Origin: Ceriagrion tenellum
Taxonomy: Eukaryota; Arthropoda; Insecta; Odonata; Coenagrionidae
DNA: 64,000 nucleotides
Direction: 5' to 3'
Assembly (NCBI GenBank): GCA_963169105.1
Contig: OY720636.1
Coordinates: 72,342,123 to 72,406,122 of the forward strand
A model generated the notes under the pieces. The model was not told the DNA's origin. It saw only the letters and a program-made list of their open reading frames with translations, and searched no databases. Positions 25,655 through 37,700 of the stretch are shown here, piece by piece. Numbering within the stretch: the stretch's first letter is position 1; each line of letters begins with the position of its first letter. The position numbers were made by a program, and so were the translations under genes.

Positions 25655-25720
25655 TATAGTACTCCATGAACTCTGCGCGTAGCACATGAGGTGGGGTCGG
25701 AATTTTACAGAAACAAAAAT
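25655..25720 (-). mobile_element. SINE body fragment without tRNA head
   Basis: On the minus strand TTTCTGTAAAATTCCGACC is followed by CATGTGCTACGCGCAGAGTT and CATGGAGTACT. This matches the body of the neighbouring SINE at 25855-25985 (TTTCTGTGAAATCCCGGCC, ACGTGCTAAGCGTAGAGCTC, ATGAAGT) at roughly three quarters of positions. The tRNA-like head is absent. Confidence 0.5.
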
Positions 25721-25854
25721 GTCATACACTAAGTATTTGTCTTCATTGTGGATACATACAAAATATATTTCAACGAATTGACGCCTAACGCAGCCGAGCT
25801 TAAGAAAAGACTAGTTCCTCTGCGTAATTACTTATGAGAAATAATATTGAACTT

Positions 25855-25985
25855 CATGAGCTCTACGCTTAGCACGTAAGCAAAGGCCGGGATTTCACAG
25901 AAAGATCTAAGCCTCGGCTTGGATTCGATCCCGAGTCACTTGGGACGGGCAAACGGCAATCGAACTGCCACACCAACCCGATCTC
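25855..25985 (-). mobile_element. tRNA-derived SINE
   Basis: On the minus strand the head reads GGTTGGTGTGGCAGTTCG (A-box region, 25961-25979), then GGGATCGAATCC (B box, 25921-25932). The body is TTTCTGTGAAATCCCGGCC and ACGTGCTAAGCGTAGAGCTC. The same body motif recurs at 25655-25720 and at 30389-30455, which defines a small SINE family in this window. Confidence 0.65.
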
Positions 25986-25989
25986 CGGA

Positions 25990-26380
25990 TTAAATGTGCT
26001 CCGTGGGTGGGGAGAGAAGACTAAATTTCACGAGACGTTCCTCGACCTCATTGCCCTCCATCGCTCCTACCACCTCAAAGTGGAGCACCAGAGGAGGAGG
26101 ACGAAACGTGTGGTTGGTTGGGGGAGAAGAGTGGTGGAGGAGGAGGCTAAGGGGGGAGGGCCAAGATTGGCGGCCGGTCGCAGAAGTCCCAAGCGGGACG
26201 GAGGTGGAGAAATGAACGCATAAATGAGCGTTCCGGTCAAGTTGTCGGAAGCATTTCTCCGCCGGAGGTGAGTGCCTGTCTTGGGCAGCGACTGATGGCA
26301 CTACGATTCCGCAGATGGGTGACGGGGAAATAAAGGAACCGGCCGGTAGTGGCGGATCTTGGGATGAGTGGCGCGGAGTA
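25990..26380. promoter_or_regulatory. GC-rich island
   Basis: A GC- and purine-rich block directly abuts the SINE head. A 163-codon minus-strand ORF (26481-25990) and shorter plus-strand ORFs overlap here. They look like open frames produced by low stop-codon density (Pro/Ser/His-rich on one strand, Gly/Arg/Glu-rich on the other) and match no family I know. The block could be a promoter or exon of an unrecognised gene. Confidence 0.25.
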
Positions 26381-27027
26381 GTTTTAATCACTTTCGAGAT
26401 CGTAAAAATAATCTCGCATCCCTGAAGGTTGCATGGAGGAAAATGCGAATGTACTAAATTAATCACATGACAATCTGGCATGAAATCCGAGTTCCTTGAT
26501 TCTCTTCTCTGTTCTCAAACTCGGAAATTCAAAGCTAATTCTTTCACTTACAAGGGGTTCCATTTCCGTTTCTCTCAAAGTTTTTCTCGTGTATTTTTTA
26601 TTATCTCGCAGGACTAATCCTTATATTTTCCCCTTTAATATCTCCCTAACATATTCGTATCGCATGTGCCAAATCCACCGAATTCTCCTATATTGAACTT
26701 TTAAGATTATGAAAACTAGTACGTCACTAATTGATAAAAGGCTGCCATTTAATCAATTACAACAAGGCTACTCCAAAACAAAGCTTAGGGAAACTTCTAT
26801 CCTTTGCCAAAACTTCTTTTGTACCAAAACGGAGCAAATGCAGATGCAAGGAAAAATGCTATGAGAAACGTAACTGAGAATTGCGATAGCAAAAAAGATT
26901 AGCTAATTTGAAATGGATAAGTAACTAACAGGGCTCTGGAGAGAGTGTTTTTTAATTAGTTTGATAATAGTACTTCCATAATAGAAGGTACTATATACTT
27001 CCATACTAGAAAGTAGAGGGAAAAAAC

Positions 27028-27185
27028 CAGAGGGGCAGACCTAGACTGGACTATATGGGACAGTTGATTAGGAACTAGATTGCCAATCGTACAGTGAAGT
27101 GAAAAGATTGGCCCAAGATCGGATAAAGTGAAAGACTGTTGCAGACCAATCTTGGTTGTAACCAGAGAAGAAGAGAGATAATAAG
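27028..27185 (+). pseudogene. Fossil LINE ORF C-terminus
   Basis: Two frames carry the conserved tail found at the end of many LINE-type polyproteins. GRPRLDYMGQ lies just after 27031. After a frame change, YSEVKRLAQDR (27090-27122), an in-frame stop, and then VADQSW (27138-27155) follow. The order (GRPR..Y..Q, ..VKRLAQDR, W, ..NQSW-like) is that of a retrotransposon reverse-transcriptase protein terminus. At least two stops and one indel are present. Nothing upstream could be matched to the rest of the element. Confidence 0.6.
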
Positions 27186-27836
27186 TAACTTGTAAGATAA
27201 GTCTAAATTGAAGAAGCTAAAATTTTACAAAACACAGTTATACACTACGGCTGATAAGAGAGTTGATTAACGGGAAGCAAACTAGAAAAAGTAAAGGAGT
27301 ATATCCTTGACGAGATTATTAACGTGCAGTTAAACTTGGCGGAAAAGTACAGCAGCGATAAAAAATAAAGAGAACATATTAATTCTTAGACTGATGATCA
27401 CTGGTGATGATGAATGGAAAATCTTGCTTTAACACCAGATGTTTCCAACCGTGTATACGGAAGGAACCTATTTTGCCGCACGCAGCTCAATCTAGATGCG
27501 TGAGGAACAACATGATTGATGCAGCTCAACTGCCCCAAGGTGGTTACGATATTACTTATTGAACTTCACGACGTTATGGGTAATTTAGGCACTGAGCTAA
27601 AATTCAAGAGTGCATAATAATTTTCTTAGGTTTCACTGATAGCCATATGAAAATTTCAGATGCTGAAACATGTTATTAATATTTTGATTCCTTGAATACA
27701 GAGTAGGCAACGAGAAGTTTTATGAAACATATGGTTTTCACTGCTCCTTCACATTAATTTTAAGTGCCTTAGTAATATTGGTATCCATATTGAAAAGAAT
27801 ACGCAGTACTTCTCCACAACTTTGGACGTGTTTTAC
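27186..27836. other. AT-rich anonymous DNA
   Basis: No coding domain seen. It lies between the LINE remnant and the hairpin and may contain diverged retroelement sequence. Confidence 0.4.
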
Positions 27837-27904
27837 AGCTTAACTGCATCGTTAGGTACAAAAACTTTGTAACTGACGATGGAGTTAAGCTTTGAAACGC
27901 GTCG
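27837..27904 (+). repeat. Stem-loop followed by GAAACGCGTCG, possible ribozyme-type retroelement motif
   Basis: The arms 27837-27855 (AGCTTAACTGCATCGTTAG) and 27873-27891 pair over 19 positions with one mismatch and one G-U pair. The 17-nt loop itself contains ACAAA/TTTGT. The right arm opens with CTGACGA and is followed at 27894 by GAAACGCGTCG. A CTGATGA...GAAAC arrangement is the catalytic core of hammerhead ribozymes known from Penelope-like elements; here the core has C instead of T at the fourth residue of TGATGA. Stem II between the two core boxes would be weak. A decayed ribozyme or retroelement end is possible but not shown. Confidence 0.4.
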
Positions 27905-29339
27905 TATAAATTAAAAATTGCAGAACTGCAGTACAAGGTATTCTCTTCAATATAGATACCAATGTTTATTACTTCTACAAAATGACGTCTGATGCAGTCA
28001 AGTTTCTTTGCCTTAATAATGCTAAATATGAAGAAAAATTTATAAACATTTATGAAGGATGCTTTATGGTATTTTCCTTTCATTATTAAACTGGATAAGT
28101 TTAATGCGGAACTGATAATGTTTAAGAGGACCAGAAGATGAACATTAATAAAGTCACTAATGCTCAAAGAACTGCTGCTATCCTGACCTGGAAGCAACTG
28201 ATGAAACACAATAATAGCACCACATAAGAATTAAGCATTTTTCTGTTTGAATAAGTTTTACTATAAATATATGGAAAGGTATTTCCCTCATTAAGTTTTT
28301 TCTTTCCTTCGAGATTCGACATCTGCTTTTTGACATAATCAGCAATCATGTACAGAGATAAAAATTTATAGTTTGCAGTGAAAAATGTAAACTTTTAAAT
28401 TCCTCAAATGGATAATTTTGGTCTCAAAATTTCCAATACAGCTACATTTGAAAAGCAAATTCTTAAAGGTTGAAGAAACCTATGTTTTCTAAACTTTGAG
28501 GAGAACACAGTGCAGGGTGATTTTTTTGTTTAAAATATTTTAGATGCACGTAGATTGAGCGTATTAAAAAATGTATTGCTTAACATAATCTATGTATATC
28601 CATTTTAAATGGTAGATTTCTTTTTCACAATTGAGAACGAGTTTCAGGGCAGAAAATGATTTTGAAAGTAGTAATCATAAACAAAATATATTATTCGCGT
28701 TGATAATATTCGTTCAACAGAACACAAAAAATAAATGTGAAGTTTTTAAAAAGGAAAATAACGGTTACAATAAAATACCAGGCTTTGTCAATGGCTGATA
28801 TATCTTCTGATACGTTTTCCGAATCTCTATCGTATTAGATACGCGTAGAAGACAAAATAGCAACATCTCCATCAGATCTGCCGAATATCGGACAATATCC
28901 TTCAGAACAACTAAATAAAATTCTGTAGGTTAAAATGAAGTAGATTTTTCACCCGACGATAATTTCAGACACTTTTGGTACCAGCTTCAAACTTTTCGAT
29001 CCAAGTTTATTTCACTAGACCATGCTTCTCTGAGATCCTAGCAGGCATATAAGGCAACACCATGCGCTACGCGATCATGAATCCGGTCATTGTCCGCAAT
29101 TAATCAGGTGGTGAGTGCATCAACTCCATTGCACACAGTTTTCACACGGCCTGTTCAATTTACGAGGAGAAAATCTTCCGTGAATGAGCCCCACCGATTA
29201 TTCATGGAATTTTGGCAGAGAGAATTAAAAGGCGAGTTAAGAAAAAAGTGCGAGAAGACCATCGAAATCCGTGCTTTTTAGACACGGATGAATTGGCCGA
29301 ACCAAAAAAAAAATTAATGAAAAAATAAACTAGACCGCG
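27905..29339. other. AT-rich anonymous DNA
   Basis: A 146-codon minus-strand ORF (28209-27769) crosses the hairpin and has no recognisable domain. Nothing else is supported. Confidence 0.4.
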
Positions 29340-30210
29340 ATCCTACGCACCAATGGATTGTCTCTTTTGTCTTCCCCGAGCGAAGAGAAAATACAAAGAC
29401 AGCGCGCGGAGTTTTTGGTCGGGCTGGAGGGAGAGAACTAAAGGAAAAAAAAACACCGCAGATTACTGAGCGTAGAAAGCTCCGTCAAATTTGGTGGGAA
29501 TCCGGCAAGAAAAGTGCCGCAGGCGAATGGCTCTCGGTCCAGAGCAGTAGAAGGCGGAAACTCCCAGATTGGGATGAAAATGCGACCGACGCCGGGCCGA
29601 GTGAATGGAAAAGGGTCGTGGGAAATGGTCCCGGGAGGTTGTAGACAGTGACTCTTGGAATGACTTTGATTCCATTCGCCTAGCATTCAAATCTCATCTC
29701 AACCATTCGGACACTAAATATACGCACACACGCACACACTGGCAGATCCACATAACGTCTCTCTCGTATGCTCGCAGTAAAAAAGAGAAGCTGAGGCAAG
29801 GCGACTAAAGGATGCGTGACGGTGGAGTGGAGCGTGCGACGCTCGATATAATGCATAATGTTGTGTTCGTTTTTTCTTCCTCCTTTCGACCAACCTCCTT
29901 AGACTCTTCTTTGCTCGGTAGGACGCCGGCAGGTCAACGGAGCCCGGCGGAAAAAAGGTAATAATTAGCCGCGAAAGCATAGCTCCAACTTTCTCATTGA
30001 GTGAGCAAACGCTGTGTTGAGAATGCCAAGCAAGTGCGAACTTCCATTGCCTCCCCTTCGTCCCCCTCTTTTTTCCATACCAGCGTCCTAAGCACGCGAG
30101 TACGTGCTACATTCCCATTCTCTGGGCACAAGCTGCCCTCTCCAACCATCGTATTTTCCTTGAACGCGGTAATTTCTCTCCCAGTGACTTCGATGCATTT
30201 CCGGAAACAA
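29340..30210. promoter_or_regulatory. GC-rich island
   Basis: Composition rises in GC and CpG, with overlapping ORFs of 67-88 codons on both strands and a short CA-rich tract near 29723-29738. No domain was recognised. A GTAATA donor-like site follows GGAAAAAAG near 29957. Possible promoter or first exon of unknown identity. Confidence 0.25.
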
Positions 30211-30324
30211 CGGCGGTGAGAGAAGCCTCGGCCAAAATAATTCCCTCACTATAAGGACTCAGACACACACGTATAAATAAATTTATTCACAAGGAGCGTG
30301 ATAAAAACTGGACAATCGATAGGA

Positions 30325-30455
30325 TGTAGTGGCTCATGTACTGCCTGTCCCGCCTGAGAACACGGGCTCGAATCCCGGCAGTGGCATATGTTTCTGTGAA
30401 ATTGCGATCCCTACAAGGGCACTGTGTGCAGAGCACTTCAAGAGCAGTATTCCGT
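30325..30455 (+). mobile_element. tRNA-derived SINE
   Basis: TAGTGGCTCATGTACTGCC (A-box-like, 30327-30345) and GGGCTCGAATCCCGG (B box, 30364-30378) are about 38 bp apart, as in tRNA genes. The body TTTCTGTGAAATTGCGATCC (30391-30410), then GCACTGTGTGCAGAGCACTT, matches the body of the minus-strand SINE at 25855-25985. The 3' boundary is uncertain. Confidence 0.65.
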
Positions 30456-33400
30456 CTGCTGAATGGCATTTCAAACTGTGAACTCTTGGCGTCTTATGTT
30501 TGGAGCAGGCTAATATTGACGCCGGGTTTCTCCACACCCTTTTTCAGAACTTCGTTTGGCCCTAACCAATCACACCACGGCCCTTCCCTAACCTATCTAG
30601 GCACCTCGATGGCGCAAACGGTCTTAGTTGTCCGCAGCTTCCCCAAATAACCAACCAAAGGAAAAATATATCCTCTGGGGAAGAGGATGTCCACTAGAAA
30701 AAATTGAAACGGACCTGGCTGGTGTCAGATGCCCGATTCACAATTGTGACACAACCCTGGATATGGATGGACATAATAAGAGGCTCGATTTATATGTTGT
30801 GACATTATCACGATTACAATACTCCATAAATAGCGAAAAAATTTATTCAAAATAATGAAAATACATTACAATTAGCCAATATTTATAGTGTTTATCATTG
30901 TTCACAGCATGAACGCAGAAAAACTGATTACCTCTGACTCACTGCACCGCATTAGAGGGGGATGCAATTACTCTAGGGTCATTTTCGAAAATATTTCAAA
31001 CTGGAAAGAAAACTTCAGGGAATGTCCAAAATAATTGACCAAAAACTTCATTTGGGAAGAGATGGAAATGTCACTGTCATGTCAAACCCAATCTTTGTCT
31101 CAGTCAGTGCGTTATGGTCGGACATTGATAAAACATATATGGTCCACTTCTTTTGCTTCTCCGCTAACTACAGTTTCTGTTTTTAAATGAGAAAATAACA
31201 TCTGATTAAACCTAATATTGAATAATTGAGAGATTGAACCAGTACTCAATGGATAAGAAGGAGTCTTTTGGAAATATCTTCATTAAAAGATTCGAATACG
31301 ATTCGAATAGACCGAATTTATTATATAATTTATTACACAATATTAGAGCGAATACTTTCATCAATAATTGACTTTAAATTGCCAAATCGGTGTAGCAACC
31401 TACTTCATTCAGAGTAAATTATCAATTATAGAAGAACAAACAAGTCTATCAGTCGGAATGATTGTATCCTTAGATTTTTATCAATACTTCTACAGGTTAG
31501 TCTTCCTTCAGTTAAGATTTTAACGGGAAAAATATAATCAAGGATTAAGCATTTGATCTTAAAATGATTTTCAATTATATGGAAATGTAAAATAAGGTTT
31601 CCATGACATATTAAAATGAAAAAAATATTTTAACCATGGCCGTTAAGTTCTAGATTCAATCACAATCATGAGGTACAAAAGTTATTACACGTCAAAATAC
31701 AGAAAACTTGCTCCAGCAATACGAATGAAAGACCAAATTTAATGAAGATAAAAATCAAAATTCTTACGCGTAAAAAACATTTATTTCTATTTAGAAAAGA
31801 ATTTTAGATCAAAAGGACGGAATACTTCAAATCGATTGACTTGATCCTCATCTTAGTTCTTTTAAATTAATGACCAAAACTTTGGGTCGCTCAGAGCTTG
31901 TCTATTCAAGTACCGGGATATATATAAAAGCTAAATTATTTTCAAGCGGCGAAAAGTTAAAGGTAATAAGACGATAAATTTGAGGACAGGGAATGTAATC
32001 AGTGGTAGAATAAATAAATCTAACCAGCAATACTGACTCAAATAACCATTGCTGGCATTTTTTTCAGAAAATCGCCCGGTACGGTTTTGAATGAAATTCT
32101 TGTTCGATATCATGGCTTCATCCTAGTAACTAAAAGGACATTCATGCAGGGATGTTAAAATATGAGACCGCTTATTGGTATTATAACTCAGGTTTTTGTC
32201 CACCTTTGGGGCCTTTTTATGTCCAAATACAATGTCGGCACGCTGTCAAACCCGCTTAAATACGATGGCTGAATTTTCTCCTGCGAAAATATCGAAGTCC
32301 TAAGGACTTGAAGACCCCAGAGAAAACATAAGAAACAATTTCCACCCAAAATATGAGTGCACTGAGAGGCCATGAACATGTAGTGCGTACACGATATCGA
32401 GGTCTTTCGGACCAACTTCAAAAGGACTAATTATTCAACCCATGCCAATGTCACACCATTAATGAGAACTGAGGGCTCACATGATGAATTTTCTTGCGCC
32501 ATCATCGAATAAGAAACTTGATCATAAAAAACATCAAATATCGGTATTATTAAGCCCAAGAAAAAAAGTCACAAAAAGTACGACTTGCTCTTCAACTTAT
32601 TGCTAACATTGAGCATTTACCATTAAGTCATTAATCAGTGGTAAGGTTTAAGCAAGACGTATATCTTCATTTTAAGAGGTCAAAGTAGTCAAAATATGAT
32701 CACACGACGAGACGACTTCCAGTAATAAGTTGCGTATGATGAACGGATGAAAGCATGGGTGTGGCTCTTCAATGTCTCCACCACACGAATCTTATTTTGG
32801 CCCGTGATATGGTTCCTTCGACGATTCGTTATGAATGATGAACTGATAGTCCTCCGATGAGTGATTTCGAAAGGAAGATCAAAATCAATATAAGGGCGGC
32901 ATTCGGCGTAAGAACAGTAAAGATGAAATGCTTAGTAAAAAGATTTGTAACCATGTCATCAAACCGGCATAGCTTAATGATAACGGCGGGTGGGTAAAAG
33001 CAAAAAAAGTTCAGTATTTTTACATTATTCAGGCTTCACCAAGAATATGCAGCGACCAACGTGGACCTACCAGAGAGAGAGAGAGAGAGAGAGAGAGTGA
33101 GTTACTAACTTGGAAAAGTCCAAAGGAGATCTGTCCAGTTAGTAACACGTAATTATGAGTAAAAGCTAAAATGTACTCAAAAAATTAGGAAGGCATACCC
33201 TCCGAACACGCGGAGACTAAACGAAATTAAGACTTAAGACATCTAGAGGGGTAAAAGGAGCCACATTTCATTTCCGAAACTGAGGAAATTGTTATTAGCC
33301 AATTCAAATAAAATTAGGGAGACAGGTATTGAGGTTAGATTTCCGACACCAGAACTATTTTGAGGCGCCACACAACTGGGCCAAACGCAAAACAAGGCGA

Positions 33401-34385
33401 TAAAGCTAAAGCCTTGCAATGCCTTCGCATAGACTAGATGGTAATGCATTCATTATACCTCGATTTCTAATTTTGGAATCAATATTATGTTCAGAATGCT
33501 CTCATGTTATTTGAAGAGCATCAAACATTTTTACCGAAGTATTCTGCATAATGTGCTTGCAACACTGGTCTTGGCGGTAGAGCTTCCAGTTTAGAAATTA
33601 GTGCATTGAAAACTCTATGGTGATCATCAATATCTGACGATTAGAACGCATGCATGGACGTTAATTCTTTTCCAAAAATCAGGTCGACTCAACCAAAATG
33701 CGCTATATTCGAAAAGTTATGTTCATACAATTATAACCTTTTCATACAAGAAGTGCTCGCTTTCTTCCGAGTTAAAACCTTCTTTGGTGCGTCACCACTC
33801 AATCTGCAATAGGCGCTAATGCATATTAGTTTCAAATCTCATTTTTATTGACTAATTATGTACATTTTAATCAAGGAAAATACTTGCAAACTTAATGCAA
33901 AAAATTACTATGATCCAAATACATTTTTCATACACCACATTACAAAAATAGCCAACTCTCTTGCCTGAAGTCTTTAGGGGCTTGTATTGTATCACGCTGG
34001 TAAAGATTCAGTTTCTTATTTCTACCACTTACATAGAAGATAAACCCAATCACTCGGTTGTCGGGATTGAGATTATCAATTCCCACGTCTTATTCTGTAA
34101 TTGACCGTATACAAATAACATTGCCGAGCGAGATACCATGCGATCATTTTTTGACAGGAAACATTTTTGTAACTGTAGATTTAAAGGCTTTCGTCGAAGC
34201 AAACTCACTACGTCGGTTGTCATAATTAGAAACGTAGCAGTCCGCAAACATCCCTTAGAAATCCCCGTTGACCGCTGTCGCCCTTTTATTTTCCCACTCC
34301 ATCAAGGAGGAAAAATAAAGTAAATGCTTTTACGTACCCGATTCAAGTCAGGTTTTCCATAGCGAGTGTAATTAATGAGCTCCCG
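30456..34385. other. AT-rich anonymous DNA with a GA microsatellite
   Basis: No supported gene in about 3.9 kb. The clearest feature is the GA dinucleotide tract at about 33073-33096. ORFs are all under 80 codons except one 104-codon frame at 30336-30650 that overlaps the SINE. Confidence 0.45.
33073..33096. repeat. GA dinucleotide microsatellite
   Basis: About twelve uninterrupted GA units, followed by GTGAG. Confidence 0.95.
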
Positions 34386-34389
34386 TGGA

Positions 34390-34790
34390 TGAAAAAAAAA
34401 AGCGTTTTTGAGTGGAACTGCTATAGAGGGAGAGGTTGGGAGAGGGGCGTGGAGGATAGCGGACACGTCGGGAGGAACTGACGAGTGGAAATGGGGAGGT
34501 GTATCTTTCTCCTCTCACCTGACGGCATCTCTGCTCGGGAGCGATCTTCGAAGGAGAGCAAGTTGCTCGCATGACGGACGTCGATAAGTACACCAAAATG
34601 CAGGTGAGGGTCTCTTTGAACCGCGCGTGCCGGTCGGGAGGGTTATACCGTCATGGGGCAGCAGAGGCTGGCAGATTGGCGGGAGGCCAAGGGCGGAAAC
34701 AAGACCCGCGCGCTCACTTGATAGGCCTCCGCGGGGCAAATGACGGCATGACTTCCATATTGGTTTTATCCCCCCGCCGGTGAGTTGTTT
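34390..34790 (+). promoter_or_regulatory. GC-rich island with possible short first coding exon
   Basis: This is a purine- then CpG-rich block. On the plus strand an ATG at 34571 begins MTDVDKYTKMQ, after which CAG followed by GTGAGG (splice position 34603/34604) fits a 5' splice donor. The upstream 200 bp are GC-rich and could hold a promoter. The start context is not strong, the peptide is too short to identify, and no downstream exon was found, so this is a suggestion only. Confidence 0.22.
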
Positions 34791-34799
34791 GAAGTCCAT

Positions 34800-37700
34800 G
34801 GCGTTGACCCTTAAATCTCAAAGAAACAGCGCCTAGCCGGTGGACGAGGAACAGATGGGTATAAGCGAATGAAAAACGTGGCAGCAAGATGATGCTTAGT
34901 AAATATTTGCGAGTGGGAGAAGGGAAAATTCAGGCATTTATTATTATTAAAAATGCAGGCATTATTAATGTGACCTGTCAAATTTTTTGCGGAATAAAAG
35001 TTCCCCAGACAGACTGCAATACGGTATCCGAGTTGATTAAGATTAAAAATCCGCGACTATCGGAGGGATTTAAAGTCAGCATTTCCGGATAACATCGAAA
35101 GCTACGGAAAATATCGGTTAAAATTTGACCAAAAGTTAAAGCCGAATGATTCTGTCATAATGGAGAAGTTCCATAGTTGCCTACAAAAAATTTAAATCCA
35201 TAGAACGTAAATATTAAAGACGAAAACTAGCCAATCCTAATGAATGAGTCGATGAAAAAAGTCTCTCACATTATTTTAGTCCTGCTCCCAACCATGCCAA
35301 ATTAAAAGGAAAAAATTATTCCCTTGAAGTAATTCTCATTAAAAATTTCCCTTGAAGTAAATTCTCCTTTACAGGAGTGAATAAATATTATTTATATTAA
35401 TTAATATAGCGAATTTAAAAGTTTTTCGTGGCATACGAGCCATTCTGTTATTCTCTGACCTATAAAGGAAACGCTAAGAAACAGAACCTGAAAACGACTG
35501 ATCATATTCAAGCATTTCCATGCGGAAATTTTCTTGATTAAAAATGTTATCAGTTCTAGACATTTGGCTGTATTTTTCAGTCATCCATTTCACCCAACGC
35601 AGCCGAGCTATATACCAATGAGTTGAGTACGCGGATACCTATAGAAGCTCTCTCTTATATGTTCTCGCGAAGACTCAGCACGACTGCTGTTAATCCCGAG
35701 GAAAATAGAATTAATTCATTTCACGCGCCGTTCATACGCGGAGAGCATTATGGGGAAGAAATTTCGCGAAGAATATTCACAAATGAGCCATTATATAGTT
35801 TTACCATTTCCCCATCAGAATAGGTTAGGCGACTTGAAAAGGCAACATTTATTTTCAACTCACAATCAGTCAAAGAACTTAAGGCCCTTCATGTATTTAC
35901 TTAAAGAAACAAAGAATTGTACACACACTTGGAAAGTTAGACATGCAGGGTTCTTGAAACCGAGATTAAACAAACAATCATTTAATTGCAGCTCCTCCAA
36001 TATCGAAAGATCCAAGATCGAAAGCCAGCAATACACCACTATATCGATTTGCAATGATAACATTCATCCCATTCGACATCGAGGAAATTAGTGAAGAACA
36101 TGAAAATATTTGACTCACAAAAAAGAAAGTTTTGATTTATTTACTTCGAAAGTAGAAAGACAGATTTGATTACTTGACCTATGGCTTTTGATAACTATAT
36201 CCTGTGTTTGACCTATGGCTTTTGATAGCTATACCTTAGTAGGGGAATAAAGAAATAATTTTCAAAAAACATTTAGCGCTTAGTTAAGCGGTTAAAATTG
36301 TATCGGTGGCACATAGCTAATAGCTCAAAGCAGGCTAGCATTGATGGCCACCACTAGCGAAGAATAAAAAACTGCATGTTGCCTTTAACTAGCTATTCCA
36401 TTGCAAAACTAACTACTCCATCAAAAACTGAACGCTCACATGATACCGGCATCAATGACGCTTAAATGCACAGAACTCCAATCCCAGTCGCACTTTCCAT
36501 GCACATGTCTTAATAAAAACACCAGAAGATATTATATCACCAAACGCTATCGAGCAAAATCTGTAATGGTGTTCCATGATTTAAGGCTAAGGGAAGCGCA
36601 ACCATCGATTACAGGTTTTGGTCTTTTCCTTCTAAACTGTGTTTAATCACACATTTTCAAGTTTGGAAAACAATACTTGCCATTTTATGGCTGTAATTAG
36701 GTTCGAACCTCATTCCTAAATTGCCATAAAAGTATCATCAAAGCCTTGCCCATGACATCTATTTGCTAAGTTTTATTTTATACGAGTAACTTCATTCTGA
36801 TAGTCAAAGCCTCTTTACGGCATCTGTTCAACGATGCGACATAATGTGAATGGTGGCAGCGTCGATGGAAACTAGCTCCTGCGAACAGTAGTTCTAGAAG
36901 GGCAGTCATGAAACCCGTTCCGCATATTCCATTATTCATTTCTAACGGATTAATTAAAACAGATGATGGGGATAAAAGATATTTTCCTGGAAAATCATAT
37001 TTTCTCTTCACCTTTTTATTCTAAATACGCGTTCTTTGACAAAAAACTAAGGAGAAATTTCTAAAGAAGCATTTCGAAACGCAAAATAGTGCGCATCCTA
37101 TTTCTCAATAAAAATATGTACATGTAGCAGAAAATTTGCTTAAATAACGCTTTAAAAATGAGAAATACCGAAAGACACACCATATTCAAACTAAAATTAT
37201 CTTTTTCTATGAACTACATTCCTAAATAATTTCTACGAATCCGAAAATGAGCTGGAACGTACGTTAATGGATCACATTTGCCCCACACTGGCATTGGACT
37301 TAAGACACGAGAAAGACGACAAGAGAAAACAAGTTCAAAATACTTGTACACGCTGACTGGTCTTGTGAAATGGTAGAAACTAAAAGAAGAGATGCATACT
37401 ATTCGATGGAAACCAATATGGTAAAAACAGTTCCTAACCCATGGTCCACCACGAAACACAATAAACTTCTGCGAATGAAAGATAAGTTTTTATATGTAGG
37501 TTTCATATATTTAATATAGGCAAAAAGCCATTTATAATAAACGTATTAGATTAAATTGAAACCGTAATAAAAATATTAAAAGCCATATTTCGATGCAGTT
37601 ATGCAATTATTTCTCTCTCAATTTCTTCTTAATTAAAAATGTCAGAAATATGAAAATGATTGCGACTGATTTTAGAGGCAAAAATGACAGGATATTACGT

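Noticed and set aside
25990..26481. 163-codon minus-strand ORF as a gene
   Set aside because: It coincides with a GC-rich block, overlaps ORFs on the other strand and shows no domain; kept only as part of the GC-rich island.
27769..28209. 146-codon minus-strand ORF as a gene
   Set aside because: No domain, and it overlaps the hairpin with the GAAACGCGTCG motif, which reads on the other strand.
25785..35615. Shared 14-mer AACGCAGCCGAGCT near 25791 and 35597
   Set aside because: A 14-bp match is expected by chance in a 64-kb window, and the flanks do not align.
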